Positions 5,178-5,446 of a stretch of DNA of 5,446 nucleotides are shown here, piece by piece. The position numbers were made by a program, and so were the translations under genes. The stretch is from Thermoguttaceae bacterium. GTDB lineage: Bacteria > Planctomycetota > Planctomycetia > Pirellulales > Thermoguttaceae. Location: positions 1 through 5,446 of the forward strand of contig JANLFZ010000126.1 of assembly GCA_024653385.1 (NCBI GenBank), in the 5' to 3' direction. Numbering within the stretch: position 1 is the first letter of the stretch; each line of letters begins with the position of its first letter. The notes under the pieces were generated by a model. The model was given only the letters and a program-made list of their open reading frames with translations. It did not search any database and was not told the DNA's origin.

Positions 5178-5446
5178 GCCCCGCCGCCACGAACGTCGTG
5201 GTCCAGTCGGCCTACCTCGTGGCCACGGCCCTGTTCGTCTTTTCGCTGCACTGGATGAACGACCCTCGCACGGCCCGCCGGGGCGTCAAAGCCGGCGTGG
5301 CCGCGATGCTGTTGGCCGTGGCCGCCACTTGGCTTCAGCCCCAGATCGTCCACCACGGCTGGATTGTCGCGGCCGTGGTGGCGGGGATCCTCGTGGGGGT
5401 GCCGCTGTCGCGCGTTCCCTTGACCGCGGTCCCCCAACGTACCGCC
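5174..5446 (+). CDS. pntB: NAD(P) transhydrogenase subunit beta (PntB), N-terminal part
   Basis: The gene runs off the right edge after 91 codons without a stop; full PntB proteins are about 460 aa, so only the first membrane segments are seen. The complete subunit has a membrane domain forming the proton path with PntAb and a C-terminal NADP(H)-binding domain, which is outside the window. Recognisable features are the opening SAYLVATALFVFSLHWMNDP, TARRG (34-38), hydrophobic helices at about 11-24, 42-54 and 65-78, and the family-typical VPLTAVPQRTA at the edge. The ATG overlaps the pntAb stop as ATGA and has AGGAG upstream, so the pair is translated as a unit. Nothing unusual is visible in the part present. 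Confidence 0.93.
   Translation, partial: MSPAATNVVVQSAYLVATALFVFSLHWMNDPRTARRGVKAGVAAMLLAVAATWLQPQIVHHGWIVAAVVAGILVGVPLSRVPLTAVPQRTA

Overview
This is a GC-rich bacterial window (roughly two thirds G+C by eye) with dense, mostly co-directional genes and two ATGA-type 4-bp overlaps. It carries one partial minus-strand gene at the left edge and five plus-strand genes, the last cut by the right edge. A planctomycete is my best guess, from the GC content, the etherase-kinase fusion and the split three-subunit type of transhydrogenase. No rRNA or other phylogenetic marker supports this, so the assignment is tentative.

Left region (1-317): the N-terminus of a small membrane-anchored protein of unknown function is read leftward from 128. 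It is separated from the hydrogenase genes by a 189-bp divergent intergenic region. That region contains a perfect 17-bp inverted repeat (254-270) whose two arms each hold a TTGACA -35 hexamer, one per strand, so it looks like a shared operator/promoter. A GC-rich hairpin (151-169) lies in the leader of the leftward gene.

Centre (318-4663): the large and then the small subunit of a [NiFe] hydrogenase are followed, with a 4-bp overlap, by a 620-aa fusion of an N-acetylmuramic acid 6-phosphate etherase (MurQ) to a BadF/NAGK-type sugar kinase. The hydrogenase is unusual in four ways. The large subunit ends exactly at the last histidine of its C-terminal nickel motif, so it has no peptide for a maturation protease to remove. 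The large-subunit gene precedes the small one. The small subunit has a Tat-like N-terminus but no C-terminal membrane helix. Its cysteine pattern predicts a [4Fe-4S] medial cluster and places two extra cysteines beside a proximal-cluster ligand. No maturation genes (hyp genes or protease) lie in the window.

Right region (4664-5446): an 82-bp gap with a small inverted repeat precedes pntAb (143 aa, with an added signal-peptide-like N-terminus) and the start of pntB. These encode membrane parts of the proton-translocating NAD(P)+ transhydrogenase. The NAD-binding subunit pntAa, usually directly upstream of pntAb, is not there.

Taken together, the genes cover H2 oxidation or production outside or at the membrane, recycling of cell-wall amino sugar, and membrane-coupled NADH/NADPH balancing. 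The hydrogenase and etherase-kinase genes look like one transcription unit; whether pntAb-pntB share it is open. A functional link between hydrogen metabolism and muropeptide recycling is inference only.
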